Counted from the stretch's first letter, positions 12,801 through 22,967 are shown. The stretch is DNA of 64,000 nt from Streptomyces sp. NBC_01451 (GCF_036227485.1 NZ_CP109479.1:9610001-9674000), one strand, 5' to 3'. Made by a program: numbers and translations. The notes: a model not told the origin generated them from the letters alone.

Positions 12801-13786
12801 CCTGCGACGCGTCCGACCGGGAAGCGCTCCGCCACGTGCTCCGGCAGATCCCGGAGCGGCATCCCCTCACCGCGGTGGTACACGCCGCCGGGATCATGGA
12901 CAGCGCGGTGCTGCAGGCACTGACTCCGGATCAGATCGAACGTGTGCTGAAGGCCAAAGCGGACGCGGCGTGGCACCTGCACGAGCTCACCGCCGACCTG
13001 CGCCTGACCGCGTTCGTGCTCTACTCCTCGGTCGGTGGCCTGGTGCTGACGGCCGGTCAGGCGAACTACGCGGCCGCGAACCAGTTCCTCGACGCACTGG
13101 CCGAACACCGGCACGCTCGCGGCCTCCCCGCCACATCTCTGGCCTGGGGACCGTGGCAGGGCAGCGAGGACGCGGTCGACCTCGACCGGCTCGCACGCGA
13201 AGGCATGGGCGCCCTTGCTCCCGAGGAGGGGATGGAACTGTTCGACGCGGCACTCGGGACGGATACCGCGGTTCTCGTACCGGCGCGGCTCGACGAGCAG
13301 CAGCTGCGGGAACGGACCGAGCTGCCCGCACTGCTGCGCGCCTACGCCGGACCGCGTACCCAGGCGGCGGCGCATGCGGCGAAGGCGACCGAACCAGAAC
13401 CGGAAACCCTCGCGCAGCGGATCGCCGCACTCTCCCGCAAGGAGCAACAGCAGGCCCTGTTGGACCTCGTCCGTGCCCACACGGCCGCCGTACTCGGCTA
13501 CGAGGATGGCACGCAGGTACGGAGCTCCACGGGATTCACCGATCTCGGGCTCGATTCACTGTCGGCACTGCAACTGCGCAACAGCCTTGCCCCGATCGTC
13601 GGTGTGCGCCTGCCCGCCACGCTGATCTTCGACTACCCGACCCCGGTGAGCCTGGCCGAGCAGCTCCTGGCCGAGTTGTTCCCCGAGGAGCCCGAGACTG
13701 CCGTGGAACCGGAGCGGTCCGCGATCGAAGACATGGACATCGATGCCCTGGTGCGAGCGGCCCTCGCCAGTGGCGGAAAGGAATGA
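2..13786 (+). CDS. Type I modular polyketide synthase, one partial and two full modules (5' end outside window)
   Basis: The frame is open from base 2, which reads the C-terminal tail of a ketosynthase, so the true start lies upstream. Domain order is (KS)-AT-DH-KR-ACP, KS-AT-DH-KR-ACP, KS-AT(relic)-DH-KR-ACP, then a C-terminal docking tail containing [14 protein letters not shown]. It extends an acyl chain bound to its ACPs in the cytoplasm, using malonyl-CoA where the AT is intact. No ER or thioesterase is present. Intact KR-DH pairs predict conjugated double bonds, as in polyenes or polyene macrolactams (inference). The stop overlaps the next PKS start as ATGA. Oddities are the dead third AT, a KR without the usual LDD motif in module two, and a DxxxG second motif in the third DH. 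The family call is certain; the product is unknown. Confidence 0.98.
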   Translation, partial: ALRHGELPATLHVDEPTSHVDWSAGGVRLLTEPQSWPGVDRPRRAAVSSFGISGTNAHVIIEQAPENARDDTRSQTPLPAVPLVLSARSDAALRAQARALAAVVADEAAAPADVAFSLATTRASLPHRAVVLARDRAQAQRGLETLAAGGTAPEVVESPAEHGGLGLLFTGQGAQRLGMGGALYEAFPVFADAYDEIVGHLDLQLERPLREVLYGDDAELLRQTGYAQCALFALEVALYRLVESWGVRPDVLLGHSIGELAAAHVAGVWSVEDACAVVGARARLMQALPTGGAMAAVAAPEGTVRPLLTGPVDIAAVNGPESVVLSGPEAELDAILRRLEADGRKTTWLRVSHAFHSALMEPMLDEFRRVLSIVEYHPPRIPVVSNLTGAPATGDDLRTPEYWVRHVRETVRFGDGVRSLSAAGVRTVLELGPDPVLSAMAQESADGREIAFVPLVRRDRPEPETVRTAVATAYVRGGAVDWSTWFAGSGVRRVDLPTYPFQRRRYWLAPTAHGRVDAPSFGQTESRHPLLTAAIGLADGGATVLTGRLAVDTVPWLAEHVIAGERVLPGTAFLDMALHAGRLTGCAAVEELTLHAPLVLPPVGGLALQVVVTPGDDGRATVDFHARADDDTSWTRHAGAVLTPSESSMPTHIGLAEWPPAHAEPVDIADLYENLADEGYHYGPTFQSLRGVWKRGGEVFAEVVLPEGTDPGTHLLHPALLDAVLHATDFAEGEARESGEIRLPFAWRGVRVNVPGATAVHVRITSHPQGGVRLDLADGSGAPVASADDYRTRLVPPGSLSSARTEPLYEIVWRPVTTPAATADASLLNVELPDDLTDALCHTADLLRRHDAGTTLVLVIPGDDPIAAAARGLVRSAQAESPGRFVLLDFLDTDAPALETARRAASCEEPELRVRGGEWFVPRLVRSRAESREEARADANRLANGTVLITGGTGGLGLLTARHLAAVHGARHLLLVSRSGSAAPGVEALVDEVRELGAHVTIAACDVSDRAALATVLDGIPADQPLTAVVHAAGTVDDALTGDLTRERFDAVCRPKAVGARNLHELTLGLDLSAFVLFSSAAALVDGAGQGNYAAANAYLDALAAGRVAAGLRATSLSWGLWSGEQGMGARLDAVTRHRITRQGIAPLTPEASLAALDAALATGTSSLAPLAIDRAALRARPDGVPALLRELVPTPQAPAPSVIRGTEAQHLADLSETDRTSALLDLTRSLVAAVLGHEDAATVGATRSFTDLGFDSLAAVDLRNSLQKRLGLTLPATLVFDYPNPRALAEYLATRFSTAPATAKAATMAVARTDEPIAIVGMACRFPGGVASPEDLWTLLSDGVDAVGAFPTDRGWDLASLYDPDRVRPGTSYASEGGFLHTAAEFDAGFFDISPREARAMDPQQRLLLETSWEALERAGIDPHTLRGSRTGVFAGVMYHDWATRLGPKVPEELAGHLGNGSLASVVSGRVAYALGLEGPTVTVDTACSSSLVALHWAIQALQAGECTLALVGGVTVMATPDTFVDFSRQRGLAADGRCKSFAAAADGTGWGEGVGVLAVETLSEARRHGHRVLAVVSGSAVNHDGASNGLTAPNGLAQQRVIRQALAGAGLHPADIDAVEGHGTGTTLGDPIEIGALQAVYGPEREAAGAPLWLGSIKSNLGHPQAAAGVAGVIKTVLALRAERLPATLHVDAPTPQADWSAGAVELLTESRPWSRGERTRRAGVSSFGISGTNAHVIISEAPSAPEPHPVAAPEPQPVTTPRLTPLPFLLSARTPTALAAQAARLRAYVTDQPLDALACSLATERSAFEHRAAIVTGDREELLLGLDALVSGEAMPNVRRGTARTRGGKTAFLFSGQGAQRVAMGRALHAAFPTFAQAFDEVARALDPLLGESLHQAVFEDEDPARLNRTRLTQPALFAVEVALFRLTESWGLRPDLLAGHSIGEIAAAHVAGVLSLDDAARLIAARGALMDALPDGGAMVALGVTEHDVRELIAGREHEVDIAAVNGPTAVVVSGVETAVLEIANVIDERGAVTHRLPVSHAFHSPLMEPMLAEFARVCAGLEFRPPRIPFVSAVTGRLATPAEITDPAYWVGHARRAVRFADALTVLTQHGVDTFVEIGPDRVLANMAERGLPDTVTGNAVFASLMRRNREEVAEALGALAQLHVHGVAVDWSASLGTATPLDLPTYAFEHTRYWVDAAPALDAAEVGQQAAGHPMLGAVITLAGTGELVCTGRLSAGTQPWLADHVVRGAILLPGTGFLDLVLWAADRAGCAGVEELTLQSPLILPERGGVALQLVVGPPEGGRRRVTIHTRADDTEEWTRHATAVLSTTGRPADFDLAQWPPAGAEPFAATDAYAQLAARGYDYGAAFQGLRAAWRRGDEVFAEVVLPEVAGTAAFGLHPALLDAAMHADLLLSGPDAPTLLPFVWSGVTLYATGARELRVRILRVSGDEQSLIQVADATGSPVASVDSLVSRPVTGTSLSSVAERDVPLLGVAWQDVFLPQVTDEGGPEVLVCPEGDDVHAVVGAVLTALQGRPADERLVVVTRNGTALAEDVSPAQAAVWGLVRAAEAENPGRFVLVDRGDDEAWRGLLPAVLASGEPEVALHDGTVRVPRLAPTRPEQDAPRPWNPSGTVLITGGTSGLGALAARHLVTEHGVRHLLLASRRGPDAPAADELRSDLKALGAQVTIAACDVSDRTALARLLAGIPAENPLTAVLHAAGLAGGGLIGSLEADRLDEVLRAKADAARHLHELTAELDLAAFVLFSSAGGMVLAAGQGDYAAANAYLDGLAVHRHRLGLPATALAWGLWAYDTGLGGRLGEDDLYRMARLGLPAITVHQGLRALDAALATDTAPVLAPLPIDTAALRARTDQVPALLRGFLATPTRRAVASAASATDLTSRLAGLGESDRDRLLLDLVRTHVAATLGHSAGAIDTERAFRELGFDSLTAVELRNALSAATGLTLPATLVFDHPTASAVAEFIKAGLLGAAAATPARVTAATATARDEPIAVIGMACRYPGDVDTPEALWQLLLDEADAVSGFPANRGWDIAGIYDPEPGHLGKTYACEGGFLHRAADFDPAFFGIGPREALAMDPQQRLLLEVAWEAIERARINPRSLRSTLTGVFAGCMYDDYGSRVKQPSPDVLPYLANGSSGSVVSGRVSYLLGLEGPSITVDTACSSSLVTIHLAAQALRAGECTLALAGGVTVLSTPDLFVDSSRQGVLSPNGRSKSFSSVADGVGWAEGAGVLLLERLSDARRNGHPVLAVVRGSAVNQDGASNGLTAPNGPSQERVIHAALAAAGLETWEVDAVEAHGSGTRLGDPIEAQALLATYGQGREPGRPLRLGSVKSNIGHAQAAGGVAGVIKMVQAMEHGVLPRSLHAEEPSPHVDWSVGAVSLLTERQPWPATGRPRRAGVSSFGISGTNAHVVLEQAPAVPVPDRGDQRPATVPWLVSARSEEALRDQAGRLLDHLDVHAAVRDLDIALTLAAGRTHFENRAVILGTDRAELVEGLRALAEGGPGGRCTTGTAEALGGTVFVFPGRGGDWSGVAAELLESSGAFAARLAQCDAALAPFMDRSVADLLRGGDAALIDQAAVRWAVMVSLAALWEERGVRPDAVLGHEEGEVAAGCVDGTLSLADGARIITSPDRPHGSVPFEESVRGLAESGYGVFVELGPRAVLTTRIRRTLDELEHQAVVTGALPLAEAAATIHVHGVAVDWTPFCAGGIPADLPTYAFQNREYWLDATPAQGDVVAAGLTSAEHPLLGAVIDVPGSDDVVFTANISADRQPWLGDHVLLGRTLLPGTAFVELALRAGAEVGCDVLEELTQHTPMPLPERGATNVRVVLASPDRDGRRALSVYARPDDAPRTAPWTLHASGTVHAGAAPVPFDLAAWPPSDAEPCDLSGVYTDLAALGFDYGPSFQGLRSVWRRGDEVFAEISPPSGAIRDAASYGVHPAMLDSALGAMDFLGGGPAALTETTIPFAWNNVTLYRKGAAALRVRVRKAAQDANSAELWVADSSGTAVAHVGALVTRPVPAHSGAGTRHLYRITWNPLPIEAGSLTALPDGVTLLECAQATSDDVPGAVHRALLDTLDSLRSWLAEPRQAGERLVALTRNAVVTETGQSPDLTHAPLWGLIRAAQAEHPDRIQLIDLDETEASRSALAAAVATGEPEAAIRGGQVSAPRLRRSTPGGASRSWEPDGTVLITGGTGLLGSVLARHLVAVHGTRHLLLVSRRGTSAPGAEELAAELGELGATVTFAACDASDREALRHVLRQIPERHPLTAVVHAAGIMDSAVLQALTPDQIERVLKAKADAAWHLHELTADLRLTAFVLYSSVGGLVLTAGQANYAAANQFLDALAEHRHARGLPATSLAWGPWQGSEDAVDLDRLAREGMGALAPEEGMELFDAALGTDTAVLVPARLDEQQLRERTELPALLRAYAGPRTQAAAHAAKATEPEPETLAQRIAALSRKEQQQALLDLVRAHTAAVLGYEDGTQVRSSTGFTDLGLDSLSALQLRNSLAPIVGVRLPATLIFDYPTPVSLAEQLLAELFPEEPETAVEPERSAIEDMDIDALVRAALASGGKE
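3943..8985 (+). other. PKS module B: KS-AT-DH-KR-ACP
   Basis: The KS has the active-site Cys in DTACSSS (codon 4466-4468), the first His in EGHGTGT (most relatives read EAHGTGT) and the second in [12 protein letters not shown]. The AT has GHSIG at 5827-5841 and HAFH at 6134-6145, predicting malonyl-CoA. The DH motif [10 protein letters not shown] begins at 6752. The KR keeps the GGTSGLG cofactor loop and Tyr in GDYAAAN (near 8362), but the place where B-type KRs carry LDD reads LAGGG (near 8183), and no diagnostic A-type Trp is seen. The ACP serine is codon 8855-8857. A malonyl unit reduced to an alkene is the best prediction, with unclear KR stereochemistry. Confidence 0.92.
9037..13786 (+). 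other. PKS module C: KS-AT(relic)-DH-KR-ACP-docking
   Basis: The KS is canonical (Cys codon 9554-9556, [19 protein letters not shown]). The AT region is only about 208 residues from FVFPGRG (near 10626) to the YAFQ linker, against about 340 in module B. Its nucleophile motif GHSxG reads GHEEG (10877-10891), and the stretch that should hold the substrate-choice loop (HAFH or YASH) is deleted. The remnant [11 protein letters not shown] resembles methylmalonyl-type ATs. The DH first motif [10 protein letters not shown] is intact (His codon 11399-11401), but the second reads DSALG where DxxxH/Q is usual. The KR has GGTGLLG, MDS in place of LDD, and Tyr in ANYAAAN (13067-13069). The ACP serine is 13557-13559. 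It cannot load its own extender unit. Confidence 0.92.
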
Positions 13787-16700
13787 CGGACATGCCCACG
13801 AGCGATACCACCCCTGACCTGGACAAGATCGTCGAGGCGCTGCGCCGGAGCATGCTGGACGCTGAGCGGCTTCGCGAGGAGAACGCGCTGCTGCGCGGGA
13901 GGACCGACCGGTTCGACGAGCCCATCGCCATCGTGGCCATGGCATGCCGTTATCCGGGCGGAGTGGCCTCGCCGGAGGACTTGTGGCGGCTGGTGTCCGA
14001 TGGCGCGGACGCGATCACGGAGTTCCCGGAGGACCGCGGCTGGGACGTCGCCGGACTCTACGAGCCGAACCCGCACTCTTCGGCTGCCGGCAAGACCTAC
14101 TCCGCCCGTGGCGGCTTCCTTGACGGTATGGCCGACTTCGACCCCGTGTTCTTCGGCATATCCCCGCGCGAGGCCCTGGCCATGGATCCGCAGCAGCGAC
14201 TGCTGCTGGAAACCGCCTGGGAGGCCGTGGAACGCGCGGGCATTGTTCCGGGCCTGCTGCGCGGCAGCCGGACCGGGGTGTTCACGGGGGTCATGTACCA
14301 CGACTACGGGGCCGGTACCAGCGACGGAAGCCTCGTGTCCGGGCGGATCGCGTACACGCTGGGCCTTGAGGGCCCTGCGGTGAGTATCGACACCGCGTGC
14401 TCGTCGTCCCTCGTCGCACTCCATCTGGCCATGGAGTCGCTACGTCGAGGCGAGTGCTCGCTGGCGCTGGCGGGCGGTGTGACGGTGATGGCCGCGCCGG
14501 ACATGTTCGTGTACTTCAGCGAGCAGCGCGGCCTGGCCCCGGACGGCCGCTGCAAGGCCTTCGCCGGGGCCGCGGACGGCGTGGGCTGCTCCGAGGGTGC
14601 CGGAATCCTGCTGCTGGAACGACTCTCGGACGCGCGCCGCAACGGCCACGACGTACTCGCGGTCGTTCGCGGTTCGGCGGTGAACCAGGACGGCGCGAGC
14701 AGCGGCCTCACGGTGCCCAACGGGCCTGCCCAGCAGCGCGTGATCCGGGACGCGCTCGCCTCGGCGGGTCTCACGGCTGGCGATGTGGACGTGATCGAGG
14801 CCCACGGGACCGGCACGAAGCTCGGTGACCCGATCGAGGCTCAGGCACTGCTCGCCGTCTACGGCCGCGAGCACACTCCCGAACGCCCCCTCTGGCTCGG
14901 ATCGGTGAAGTCGAACATCGGGCACACCCAGGCGGCGGCGGGCGTCGGCGGCGTGATCAAGACGGTTCTCGCGCTGCGGCACGGCGTGCTCCCCAAAACG
15001 TTGCACGTAGACGAGCCCTCGCCACAGGTCGACTGGTCGGACGGCACGGTGCGGCTGCTCACCGAGCCGGTCGCCTGGCCGGACACCGGTCGGCCGCGCC
15101 GAGCCGGCGTCTCGTCCTTCGGGATCAGCGGCACCAACGCGCACATCATCCTCGAAGCGGCGCCGGCCCCTGACGCGGGGCACGAGGCAACGGCCACGGG
15201 GCCTACCGGCGGCCGGACCGTACCGTGGGTGCTCTCGGGGCACAGCTCCGAAGCACTCCAGGCACAGGCGGCCCGGCTCGCGTCGTTCTACGACGGCGCC
15301 TCGTCCTCACCGCTGGACATCGGCTTCTCTCTCGCGACCACGCGCTCGGCGTTTCAACACCGCGCGGTGATCCTCGGTGCGGACGAGAACGAGTGGCGAG
15401 CCGGGCTGCACGCTGCGAGCGCGGGGGCCGATCACCCGTCCTTGGTGCGTGGGGCGGCCAGACCGGACGGGCTCACCGCGTTCCTGTTCTCCGGGCAGGG
15501 ATCGCAGCGTCCCGGCATGGGCCGACAGCTCGCCATGTCGTTCCCGGTGTTCGCCCAGGCATACGACACGCTGTGCACGGAGCTGGACCGGCATCTCGAA
15601 CGTCCACTGCGCGAGGTCATCGACACCGATCCGGAGGCGCTCAACCAGACCGAGTACACCCAGCCCGCGCTCTTCGCGATCCACGTCGCGCTCTTCCGGC
15701 TGTTCGAATCCTGGGGCCTGAAGGCGGACGTCCTCATCGGCCACTCGATCGGCGAACTCGCCGCCGCATACGTCGCGGGGGTGTGGTCACTGTCGGACGC
15801 CTGCTCACTCGTCGCCGCACGAGGCCGCTTGATGCAGGCTCTTCCGGCCGGCGGCGCGATGCTCGCGATCGCCGCCTCGGAGGACGAAGTCATTCCCGAA
15901 CTGTCGTCCGACGTCGCCATAGCGGCGATCAACGGCCCCCGCTCCGTCGTCATCTCGGGTGAGCAGGACGCGGTACTGGCCATCGCGGATCGACTCGCAC
16001 GCCGTGGCGGCCACCGGACCAAGCGCCTTCGCGTGTCGCACGCCTTCCACTCGCCGCTGATGGATTCGATGCTCGCCGAGTTCCGCGGCGTCGCCGAGAA
16101 GCTGACCTACTCGCCGCCCGACAAAGCGATCGTCTCGAACGTGACCGGAAGGCTCGCCGGCGCCGATCAACTGTGCACACCCGAGTACTGGGTCCGGCAT
16201 GTACGCGAGACCGTCCGGTTCTGCGAGGGCGTGCGTGCTCTCGAAGCCCACGGCGTATCCCGATTCGTCGAACTCGGCCCGGACGGTTCACTCTCCTCGC
16301 TCGGCCAGGAGTGCCTGCTCGGGGACCGCCCCTCCGCCTTCATCCCGGTACTCCACCGAGACCGCCAGGAGGCGCGGCAGGTGACCGCCGCCGTCTGCGG
16401 TGCCCATGCGCACGGCGCCGAGGTGAGTTGGCCGGCGTTCTTCGACGGCAGCGGCGCACGGCGTATCGACCTTCCCACCTACGCATTCCAGCGGCAGCGG
16501 TACTGGACCGACGCCGCGTCCGCAGCCCCGGCGACGCGGCCCGCGGCCCAGGACCACCTCCTCCACGTCGATTGGCACCCCTGGACCACGGACGGTGCTC
16601 TGCCGCCGGCGCCCGACCACGTCGTCCTCGCCGCCGATGATCTCGAAGCCATCGGGCGTGCCACCTCCGGCGCTGTGCCAGAACTCGTACTCGCTCCGTT

Positions 16701-18408
16701 CACCACCCAGACCGACCGAACCGCGGACATCCCCGCCGCCGCCCGCGCCGCCGCCAAACGTGCCCTCGCGCTCGCTCAGTCCTGGGCCACCGATGAACGA
16801 CTGGCCTCCTCTCGCCTCGTGTTCGTGACCAGGAGAGCGATCGCCACGTCCCCGACCGAGGGGGTCGCGGACCTCGCGCAGTCACCGGTCTGGGGGCTCA
16901 TCCGCACCGCGCTGCTGGAGTACCCAGGCCGCTTCGCACTCGTGGACATCGATGTTCCGGACATCGCCGACATCCCTGCCTCCACGATTCTCGCCGCGCT
17001 GAATGCCGGAGAACCGACCATCGCGGTGCGCGACGGCCGGAGCTTCGTCCCCCGGCTGGCGAAGTCCCTGTCATCTCATACCGCCGATGCCGTGCCAACA
17101 GCGACATTCGACGCAACGGGCACCGTCCTGATCACCGGAGGCACCGGCGAACTCGGCGGACACATCGCGCGGCACCTGGTGACCAAGCACGGAGTGCGGC
17201 ACCTGCTCCTCGTCGGCCGCCGAGGCATCGCCACCCCCGGCGCCACCGAACTGCGAGCCGACCTGACCGAGTTGGGCGCGCAGGTCACCGTTGCCACGTG
17301 TGACGTGTCCGACCGCGAAGCGCTACGACAAGTGCTCGCCGACATTCCAGCGACAGCGCCGCTGCGCGCGGTGATCCACGCCGCCGGAGTGGTCGACGAC
17401 GGCATCCTGACGGCACTCACTCCCGCACGCCTCGACGCCGTCCTTCGCCCCAAGGCCGACGCGGCATGGCACCTCCACGAACTCACCGCTGACCTCGACT
17501 TGTCGGCGTTCGTCCTCTTCGGCTCCGGCGGCGGCACGTTCGGCGCCCCGGGCCAGGCCAACTGGGCGGCAGCCAGCGTGTTCGTCGATGCCTTGGCGCA
17601 GCACCGCGTTGCGAGCGGCCTCCCGGCCACCACACTGGCCTGGGGCATGTGGGCCTCCGGAGGGCTGGCGGGCCGACTTGCGGCGAAGGACGTCATCCGG
17701 ATGGCGCGCTCCGGTGTGCGCGGCTTGTCGATCGAGGAGGGCCTCGCCCTGTTCGACCGTGCCCTGGCCGCCGGTCGGCCGGTGCTTGTGCCGATGCACA
17801 TGGACGCCGACGCCATCCAACCGGGGCCGGAGGGCGTCCCGGCGATCCTACGAGGCCTGGTCCGCGACCGGCCGCAACAGGGTGCCGACATCAGCGCCCC
17901 GGACACGGCTTGGGATCGGCTGACCCGACAGACCGGAAAAGAACTCGACGCTGCGATCCTCGAACTCGTCCGTTCCACCGCCGCGTTCGTACTCGGTCAT
18001 GACCGCGGCGAGGCAATCGACCCCGACCACGGCTTCCTGGACATCGGCTTCGACTCGCTCACCGCGATCGAGTTCCGAAACCGCCTCGCGGCGGTGACCG
18101 GCCGCCCCCTGCCCGCAACCCTTATCTTCGACTACCCCTCCGCCACCGCGCTGACCGGCTTTCTCCGTGCCGAGGTCCTGGCGGAGACTGCGCCGCGGTC
18201 GGTGGACGAGCAGCTCACCGTACTGGAGTCGGCACTTGTCTCCGCACACCCCAACGATGCGGACCGAGGCCGTATCGTCAGCCGCCTGCGTTCCCTGGCC
18301 GCAGCTCTTGCCGTACGCAGGTCGCAGTCCTTCTCCGATCCCGTCGACCTCGAACAGAGCAGTGCCGACGAACTGTTCGATCTCTTGGACGAGGAACTGG
18401 CGAAGTGA
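13783..18408 (+). CDS. Type I modular polyketide synthase, single module KS-AT-KR(inactive)-ACP
   Basis: About 1541 residues. The ATG at 13783 overlaps the upstream stop (ATGA). An in-frame ATG at 13792 has better spacing from GGAAAGGA and is an alternative start. An N-terminal coiled-coil docking segment ([18 protein letters not shown]) precedes the KS (Cys codon 14398-14400, [19 protein letters not shown]). The AT has GHSIG near 15739 and HAFH near 16039, so malonyl-CoA is predicted. There is no DH. The KR has GGTGELG and VDD, but the catalytic Tyr position is Trp (codon 17563-17565, QANWAAAS) and the following Asn is Ser, so the beta-keto group should survive. The ACP serine is 18055-18057. 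The C-terminus ([18 protein letters not shown]) is a docking domain that normally hands the chain to another PKS, yet none follows and there is no thioesterase. Confidence 0.97.
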   Translation: MTDMPTSDTTPDLDKIVEALRRSMLDAERLREENALLRGRTDRFDEPIAIVAMACRYPGGVASPEDLWRLVSDGADAITEFPEDRGWDVAGLYEPNPHSSAAGKTYSARGGFLDGMADFDPVFFGISPREALAMDPQQRLLLETAWEAVERAGIVPGLLRGSRTGVFTGVMYHDYGAGTSDGSLVSGRIAYTLGLEGPAVSIDTACSSSLVALHLAMESLRRGECSLALAGGVTVMAAPDMFVYFSEQRGLAPDGRCKAFAGAADGVGCSEGAGILLLERLSDARRNGHDVLAVVRGSAVNQDGASSGLTVPNGPAQQRVIRDALASAGLTAGDVDVIEAHGTGTKLGDPIEAQALLAVYGREHTPERPLWLGSVKSNIGHTQAAAGVGGVIKTVLALRHGVLPKTLHVDEPSPQVDWSDGTVRLLTEPVAWPDTGRPRRAGVSSFGISGTNAHIILEAAPAPDAGHEATATGPTGGRTVPWVLSGHSSEALQAQAARLASFYDGASSSPLDIGFSLATTRSAFQHRAVILGADENEWRAGLHAASAGADHPSLVRGAARPDGLTAFLFSGQGSQRPGMGRQLAMSFPVFAQAYDTLCTELDRHLERPLREVIDTDPEALNQTEYTQPALFAIHVALFRLFESWGLKADVLIGHSIGELAAAYVAGVWSLSDACSLVAARGRLMQALPAGGAMLAIAASEDEVIPELSSDVAIAAINGPRSVVISGEQDAVLAIADRLARRGGHRTKRLRVSHAFHSPLMDSMLAEFRGVAEKLTYSPPDKAIVSNVTGRLAGADQLCTPEYWVRHVRETVRFCEGVRALEAHGVSRFVELGPDGSLSSLGQECLLGDRPSAFIPVLHRDRQEARQVTAAVCGAHAHGAEVSWPAFFDGSGARRIDLPTYAFQRQRYWTDAASAAPATRPAAQDHLLHVDWHPWTTDGALPPAPDHVVLAADDLEAIGRATSGAVPELVLAPFTTQTDRTADIPAAARAAAKRALALAQSWATDERLASSRLVFVTRRAIATSPTEGVADLAQSPVWGLIRTALLEYPGRFALVDIDVPDIADIPASTILAALNAGEPTIAVRDGRSFVPRLAKSLSSHTADAVPTATFDATGTVLITGGTGELGGHIARHLVTKHGVRHLLLVGRRGIATPGATELRADLTELGAQVTVATCDVSDREALRQVLADIPATAPLRAVIHAAGVVDDGILTALTPARLDAVLRPKADAAWHLHELTADLDLSAFVLFGSGGGTFGAPGQANWAAASVFVDALAQHRVASGLPATTLAWGMWASGGLAGRLAAKDVIRMARSGVRGLSIEEGLALFDRALAAGRPVLVPMHMDADAIQPGPEGVPAILRGLVRDRPQQGADISAPDTAWDRLTRQTGKELDAAILELVRSTAAFVLGHDRGEAIDPDHGFLDIGFDSLTAIEFRNRLAAVTGRPLPATLIFDYPSATALTGFLRAEVLAETAPRSVDEQLTVLESALVSAHPNDADRGRIVSRLRSLAAALAVRRSQSFSDPVDLEQSSADELFDLLDEELAK

Positions 18409-19107
18409 GGCGGAGTCGCTGATCGATGCGCCCCTCAAACACGCAGCCGGACACTGCGGTCGCGAAATGATCTCAGTCGCCGCGGCACGGTGCCCTTGAC
18501 GGATCGTCGTCCCCAGTCGTTCGAGGAGGTGCCGCCGTGCGCGGTCTGCGGACGAAGCTCAGGCCCAGACCTGGAGCGACCCGCTGATCTCGCGATGGGT
18601 GAAGCCTCGACTGGTGGGCAGAGCCACCGTGGTCTCGGCCGGCGTCAGCTTCGTCCATCGGTCGGCCGTGCTGTTCTCCTTCCGATTGCGGGCTACGACA
18701 CGCTGATGGTTGCCTTCGTGCTGTATGGCGTAGACCTTTCGTTTTCGCGTCGTGGAACACATGCGGAAAGTCGGAGACGTACTGGTCCATAGCATGTTTG
18801 GGTGACGGAGAAGTGATCTTCGGGAGAAATCCGGGAGGGAATTCTGTTTGATTTTCCGACACTCACGCTAACGAGTGTCCTGAACGGCGGACAAGGCGAA
18901 CTGTGCGGTTGTGTCAGCAGGGATGACCGACAGGCTCACGACCGGTATCGAAAGGAGTAGGGCTCCCTTCCACCTCCAGCCACTATCGCGAACAACTACT
19001 CGTGGATCCTGAGATCGCCTTGCCATGCTCAGGTCTGGAAAAGAGCACGGCAGCAGGGAAGACCACGACAACCGGGGCGCGTCCAGGCAGACCCCCGAGG
19101 AGGTTCC
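18409..19107. other. Intergenic stretch without a supported gene
   Basis: Seven hundred bases between the PKS stop and the prenyltransferase start. Frames on both strands lack the G/C third-position bias of the neighbours and show no motif I recognise. It is less GC-rich near 18790-18860, which could hold a promoter for the prenyltransferase gene. A decayed gene cannot be excluded. Confidence 0.5.
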
Positions 19108-19977
19108 ATGCGATCCCTTGCGCGGCAGGCGGGTGCCTGCTTTGTCGAGAGCCGGCCCAGTGTCCAACTGGTCTTTCTTCTGCGCTTCCTGGCCGGCACG
19201 CTGCTCGGTGTGGCCGCGGGCCCGGCCCGGCCCGGCAACGTAGCGGTCGTAGCCGCCGGCTGGACGTGTTGCACGATGGCCATCTATCTCTTCAACGGCG
19301 TCGCGGACCGAGAGGAGGACATCGCGAACGCTTCGACCCGGCCCATCGCCTCGGGGCGATTGCCCGTCCGGTCAGCCGTGACCGCGGTGGGTGCTCTCAC
19401 CGTCACCGGCTTGCTGTGCGCGTTCTCGGTCGGGATCGGCTCTGGCCTGCTGGCCGTGGGATATCTGCTGGTTGGATACGCCTATTCCGGGCCGCCGTTC
19501 CCGCTCAAGCGGACCTATTACACCTGTACCGGGGCCGGAATCGGACTCGGTCTGGCCACTTATGCGGCCGGGTTCCTCGCCGGAGGCCGCCGGCCGGATG
19601 TCAGCCTGGTCATTTTCGCCGGGACGATGACCCTCTGGATGGGCTGTGTCGGAGGCATCGCCAAGGAGTTCTCCGACGTCGAAGGCGACCGGGCGGCGGG
19701 CCGGCGTACCTGGCCGATGGTGCTCGGGAACACCGGGGCCCGGTGGCTGCTGGCTGTGGTCGCCGGTGGAATAGCGACAGGCCTCACGGTTGCGGCACTG
19801 CTGTACTCGGCGCAGCTGATCTGGTGCGCCGTCACCGTACTTCTCGGAGCCCTCGGCGTCACCGTTGCCGGGCTGCGGGCGACTCCGGGCGAGGACCGAT
19901 CGTCACGCAGAAGGCCCTATCGCGCCTTTATGGCTACCCAACTTGCTGCCCACCTTGTCCTGGCCGCGTCGCTGTGA
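19108..19977 (+). CDS. UbiA-family membrane prenyltransferase
   Basis: 289 residues with about eight to nine hydrophobic segments, the usual UbiA fold and length. The first Asp-rich motif reads NGVADREED near residues 63-71, with Gly where NDxxDxxxD has the first Asp. The second reads DVEGDRAAGR near residue 191. YSGPPFPLK near residue 127 is also typical. The family transfers an isoprenoid diphosphate to an aromatic or other acceptor at the membrane. The start follows a strong GAGGAGG ribosome site. It lies downstream of the PKS genes in the same direction, so it may prenylate the polyketide or supply a prenylated cofactor, but the substrate cannot be read from sequence. A primary-metabolism quinone or EboC-like role is the alternative. 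Confidence 0.85.
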   Translation: MRSLARQAGACFVESRPSVQLVFLLRFLAGTLLGVAAGPARPGNVAVVAAGWTCCTMAIYLFNGVADREEDIANASTRPIASGRLPVRSAVTAVGALTVTGLLCAFSVGIGSGLLAVGYLLVGYAYSGPPFPLKRTYYTCTGAGIGLGLATYAAGFLAGGRRPDVSLVIFAGTMTLWMGCVGGIAKEFSDVEGDRAAGRRTWPMVLGNTGARWLLAVVAGGIATGLTVAALLYSAQLIWCAVTVLLGALGVTVAGLRATPGEDRSSRRRPYRAFMATQLAAHLVLAASL

Positions 19978-20021
19978 AGCAGAAATCAGGACATTCCGCA
20001 GGTGAACTCGACAGACCATCA

Positions 20022-20062
20022 TGAAGAAGGGCAGCGGAACACGTGAAGAAGGGCAGCAGAAC
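20022..20062. repeat. Tandem 22-bp direct repeat (two copies)
   Basis: TGAAGAAGGGCAGCRGAAC occurs at 20022 and again at 20044, two helical turns apart and with one mismatch. It lies between the prenyltransferase stop and the histidine kinase start. It could be an operator for a dimeric regulator or a chance local duplication. Confidence 0.5.
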
Positions 20063-20150
20063 TGGGCATCACGACCGTTTTGGATCTTGATGCTTCCTTA
20101 GCAGTGCTGGTTGTCTTTGTCGATAGGGAGAAGGTCGGCATTCGAGTATC

Positions 20151-20183
20151 CTTTGCGCTGTCAACGCAGAGAGAGGCGCAAAG
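20151..20183 (+). promoter_or_regulatory. Hairpin with the ribosome site in its loop, before the histidine kinase
   Basis: CTTTGCGC (20151-20158) and GCGCAAAG (20176-20183) can pair. The loop between them holds the purine run AGAGAGAG, the only plausible ribosome site, and the ATG follows the stem directly. The structure could modulate translation of the kinase gene. This is inference from sequence only. Confidence 0.35.
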
Positions 20184-21284
20184 ATGATGGAGCGTGGTGA
20201 CTCGTTCCCTGCGGAGATGCATCGAGCGGCCGGGCTGGTCGAGGCGCATTCTCATGAGATTCTGGCACTGTATGAAGAGGAACTCCGCGCAGCTCGCCAC
20301 GTCATCGCCAGCGACCCGGTCACGATACGTCAAGCCTTGGCGCATGCCGAGCAGGTGCTTGCAGACATCGTCACCAGCCTTCGAGCAGGTCAGGTTCAGG
20401 TGGACGGGTGTCACGGAGTCCTGGCTCGCACCATCGGGGCCAGCAGGGCGGCCAGTGGCATCCATCCCCGTGAATCTCTCATGGCCGCCTCTTTTCTCTA
20501 TGGCGCAATCCTCTCCACGGTGTCGCGGCTGCTTACTGCCTTCACCGATCCGCTGGGCGTTTTTTCCGCGATCGCGCTGACGCTGGAGCGAAGCATCTCC
20601 ATGCGGGTTCGTGAGGCGATGGGCAGCTATACCGCGTTCCTGCTCGACAAAATGCAGGACGTGCAACTTGAGGAACGGCGCCGAATAGCCCGCGACCTCC
20701 ATGACCGCATCGGACACGGAATCAGCGTCGCCTACCGCAATATGGAGCTTTTCGGGCTCTATCAGGAAAGTGACCCCGTGAAAGCAGCTGCCAGAGTGGA
20801 GTGCGCGGAGAATGCCATTCGGGAGACCATGCAGAACCTGCGGGCGGTGACCTCGGACCTCCACTCCAAGGAGATGCTGAAGAACCTGGAGAAGGCCCTT
20901 CTTCACTATCTGGAATCAGCAGACTGTGAGGGTGTCGACGTCCGCCTGCAGTCGAGTGGGGACGAACGGTGGGCCCAGCCGGAGGTGCTGGACGAGGTTT
21001 TCCTCATGATCAGGGAAGCCTCGCACAATGCGCTCCGTCATGCGGGCGCGTCCGTGTTACTCATCAACGTGACCATCACTCCCCTTGAGCTCCGTGCTTC
21101 GGTCGAGGACGACGGCTGCGGATTCGACCCGCGGCAGTGCTCTGTATCCGGCGGCGTCGGTCTGTTCTCCATGCGCGAGCGCGCCAGGCTGCTCAAAGGA
21201 CGGATGCTGGTCAACAGCCGGCTGGGTCTGGGAACTCAGGTGGAGTTTCTGATACCCCTCGAGAAGGCGGCGCCCGCTTCATGA
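20184..21284 (+). CDS. Cytoplasmic sensor histidine kinase (HisKA_3 type)
   Basis: 366 residues without a membrane segment. The N-terminal 150 residues are a helical sensor region of unknown ligand. The dimerisation box reads RRRIARDLHDRIGH with the phospho-acceptor His173. The ATPase part has the N box (EASHNALRHAG, about 278-288), DDGCGFDP (about 309) and GGVGLFSMRERA (about 323). It should autophosphorylate and pass the phosphate to the NarL-type regulator whose ATG overlaps its stop (ATGA). The lack of a membrane anchor suggests an intracellular signal. Its position next to the PKS genes makes control of the cluster possible, not shown. Confidence 0.92.
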   Translation: MMERGDSFPAEMHRAAGLVEAHSHEILALYEEELRAARHVIASDPVTIRQALAHAEQVLADIVTSLRAGQVQVDGCHGVLARTIGASRAASGIHPRESLMAASFLYGAILSTVSRLLTAFTDPLGVFSAIALTLERSISMRVREAMGSYTAFLLDKMQDVQLEERRRIARDLHDRIGHGISVAYRNMELFGLYQESDPVKAAARVECAENAIRETMQNLRAVTSDLHSKEMLKNLEKALLHYLESADCEGVDVRLQSSGDERWAQPEVLDEVFLMIREASHNALRHAGASVLLINVTITPLELRASVEDDGCGFDPRQCSVSGGVGLFSMRERARLLKGRMLVNSRLGLGTQVEFLIPLEKAAPAS

Positions 21285-21988
21285 ACCGCTACGAAGACAG
21301 CGACGCCGGCACGGTGGAGGACGAGGCGAGGATCACCATCGTCCTGGTTGATGATCACGCTCTCGTCCGCGAAGGGCTGAGAGAGATCATCGCCTCCCAC
21401 GACGACATGACCGTTGTGGGCGAGGCAGGCCACAGCGAGGAGGCGGTCGCCAAAGTGGCGCGCCTCCGTCCGGACGTGGTCCTGCTCGACATCGAGATAC
21501 CTGGGGGCGAACCCACCGACACCGTGACCCAGATGCGGGCCCTCTCGCCGAAGTCGCAGATCGTGATCGTGAGTATGTACGACGGCCCTCAGCTGCTGCG
21601 CCGGCTGATCGCTGCCGGGATCCGTGGCTATCTGCTCAAGAGCGTGGACCGGCGCGAACTGGTGTCGGCGATCCATAGCGTTCATCATGGCCACGACCGC
21701 ATGGTGCTCGCGGTCTCCCGGGAATCCCTCGCTTACATACAGGGGGCTGAAGATGTGGCGCTCTCACCCAGGGAACTGGAGATCCTTGAGCTGGTGGCCC
21801 AAGCGCTGAGCAATAGCCAGATCGCTCATCGGCTCCTCATCTCCGAGGCGACAGTCAAGCGCCATCTGCGCAACATATTCGTCAAGCTGGACGCCAACTC
21901 GAGAATCGACGCCGTCAACAAGGCCGTCAACGCGTCCCTCATCTCATCGCAGCACGACCGGCCGAGCCGCCGTGACCGCCACGGCTGA
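21281..21988 (+). CDS. NarL/LuxR-family response regulator
   Basis: 235 residues. The receiver domain has the acidic pair VDDH (about 23-26), phospho-acceptor Asp70 in VVLLDIEIPGG, and the conserved Lys in YLLKS. The C-terminal LuxR helix-turn-helix reads LSPRELEILELVAQ through ISEATVKRHLRNIF (about 160-205). The ATG is embedded in the kinase stop (ATGA), so the pair is translationally coupled. The targets are unknown; the adjacent biosynthetic genes are candidates. Confidence 0.94.
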   Translation: MNRYEDSDAGTVEDEARITIVLVDDHALVREGLREIIASHDDMTVVGEAGHSEEAVAKVARLRPDVVLLDIEIPGGEPTDTVTQMRALSPKSQIVIVSMYDGPQLLRRLIAAGIRGYLLKSVDRRELVSAIHSVHHGHDRMVLAVSRESLAYIQGAEDVALSPRELEILELVAQALSNSQIAHRLLISEATVKRHLRNIFVKLDANSRIDAVNKAVNASLISSQHDRPSRRDRHG

Positions 21989-21989
21989 G

Positions 21990-22967
21990 TCAGTCGAGAC
22001 CGGGGCGCGACGTGAACTCCATATGTTCCTCCTCCCGTGCTTTGAAGGAAGCGGAGAAGATCGTGCTCAACCTGTGCTGGGTCTCCCGATCGAGCCGAAG
22101 GCCATGAGCTGACAGGTTCATCTCCAGATGGACGCGGTCTCGCGTGCTCGGCACCGGAACGATGTCCTCTCCGCAGGAGAGTAACCAGGCCAGGGCTAGG
22201 CGGCCTGCTCCGATGCTTATGTCGGCCGCGACCTCCTCCAGAGCACGCAGTGAACTTCTGACAGCCGAAAGTCTTTTCTCTGAGAAGCGGGGATCGGCGT
22301 GCCGTGAATCCTCTGCGCTGAGCTGCGTCGGGTCGGTGATTCGGCCGGTGAGCAAGCCTCGGCCGAGAGGTTGGCAAGCCATCAGACCGATACCCCGGCG
22401 GCGGGCCAGCGGGAGGAGATCGCGCTCTGCTTGACGCTCCCACAGGGAATACTCGGCGGCGACGACGTCGACGGGGTGGATGGCATGGGCGCGGACCAGT
22501 TGGTCCCCGGACACACCACCGACTCCTATGCGACGGATCTTTCCTGCTTCCAGAAGGCCGCTCAGCTCGCCCATCTGCTCCTCGATGGGCACTCGCAGAC
22601 CATCTGGATACACGACATACAGATCGATGTGTTCGACACCGAGTTGCCGGAGGGCCTCTTCGCAGTCGTCCACCAGCCCTCGGGAGTCAACCCGTGTCAC
22701 AGCTCCCGCGTCGAACGGTCGGCTGTGGACCGCGATCAGCGCCTCGTCACGCCGGGAGGCAACAGCCTGTCCGACTATCCGCCGCACTCTCCCTCCAGGA
22801 GAGGCGTCTGCGGTGTCGACCAGGACCACACCCGCGTCGAGGGCCTGACGGACCAGATGGACGGCTTCCGTTTGGTCGATCGGGCCGTAGGCCCCACCGA
22901 GTGCCATGCCGCCCAGACCAAGCCTGCGAGCTCCCGTGAACGGCGGGGACGATCCTCCCAAGCGCAT
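21990..22967 (-). CDS. Aldo/keto reductase-like protein lacking most catalytic residues
   Basis: 325 residues, full family length, with the AKR framework: RRLGLGGMALGG at the start, LVDTADAS, RVPIEEQMGELSGLLEAGKIRRIGV, EYSLWERQAERDLLPLARRRGIG and QPLGRGLLTG. Of the catalytic tetrad only the Asp of DTAD remains. The Tyr of DTADxYG is Ser (DTADASPGG), the Lys of the usual ATKVG strand is missing (IAVHSRP), and the His of YLHRVDP is Tyr (YVVYPDG). It is therefore probably not an ordinary oxidoreductase. It could be a nucleotide-sensing pseudoenzyme or a gene in early decay, but the frame is intact. It runs against the kinase operon, with only one base between the two stops. Confidence 0.85.
   Translation of the reverse strand: MRLGGSSPPFTGARRLGLGGMALGGAYGPIDQTEAVHLVRQALDAGVVLVDTADASPGGRVRRIVGQAVASRRDEALIAVHSRPFDAGAVTRVDSRGLVDDCEEALRQLGVEHIDLYVVYPDGLRVPIEEQMGELSGLLEAGKIRRIGVGGVSGDQLVRAHAIHPVDVVAAEYSLWERQAERDLLPLARRRGIGLMACQPLGRGLLTGRITDPTQLSAEDSRHADPRFSEKRLSAVRSSLRALEEVAADISIGAGRLALAWLLSCGEDIVPVPSTRDRVHLEMNLSAHGLRLDRETQHRLSTIFSASFKAREEEHMEFTSRPGLD

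Noticed and set aside
12418..13782. N-terminal extension of the second PKS into the first PKS gene
   Set aside because: The open frame is Arg/Gly-rich nonsense there; the docking helix and ATGA overlap place the start at 13783 or 13792.
18473..18862. Short reverse-strand frame between the PKS and prenyltransferase genes
   Set aside because: No coding bias, no ribosome site, no family resemblance.
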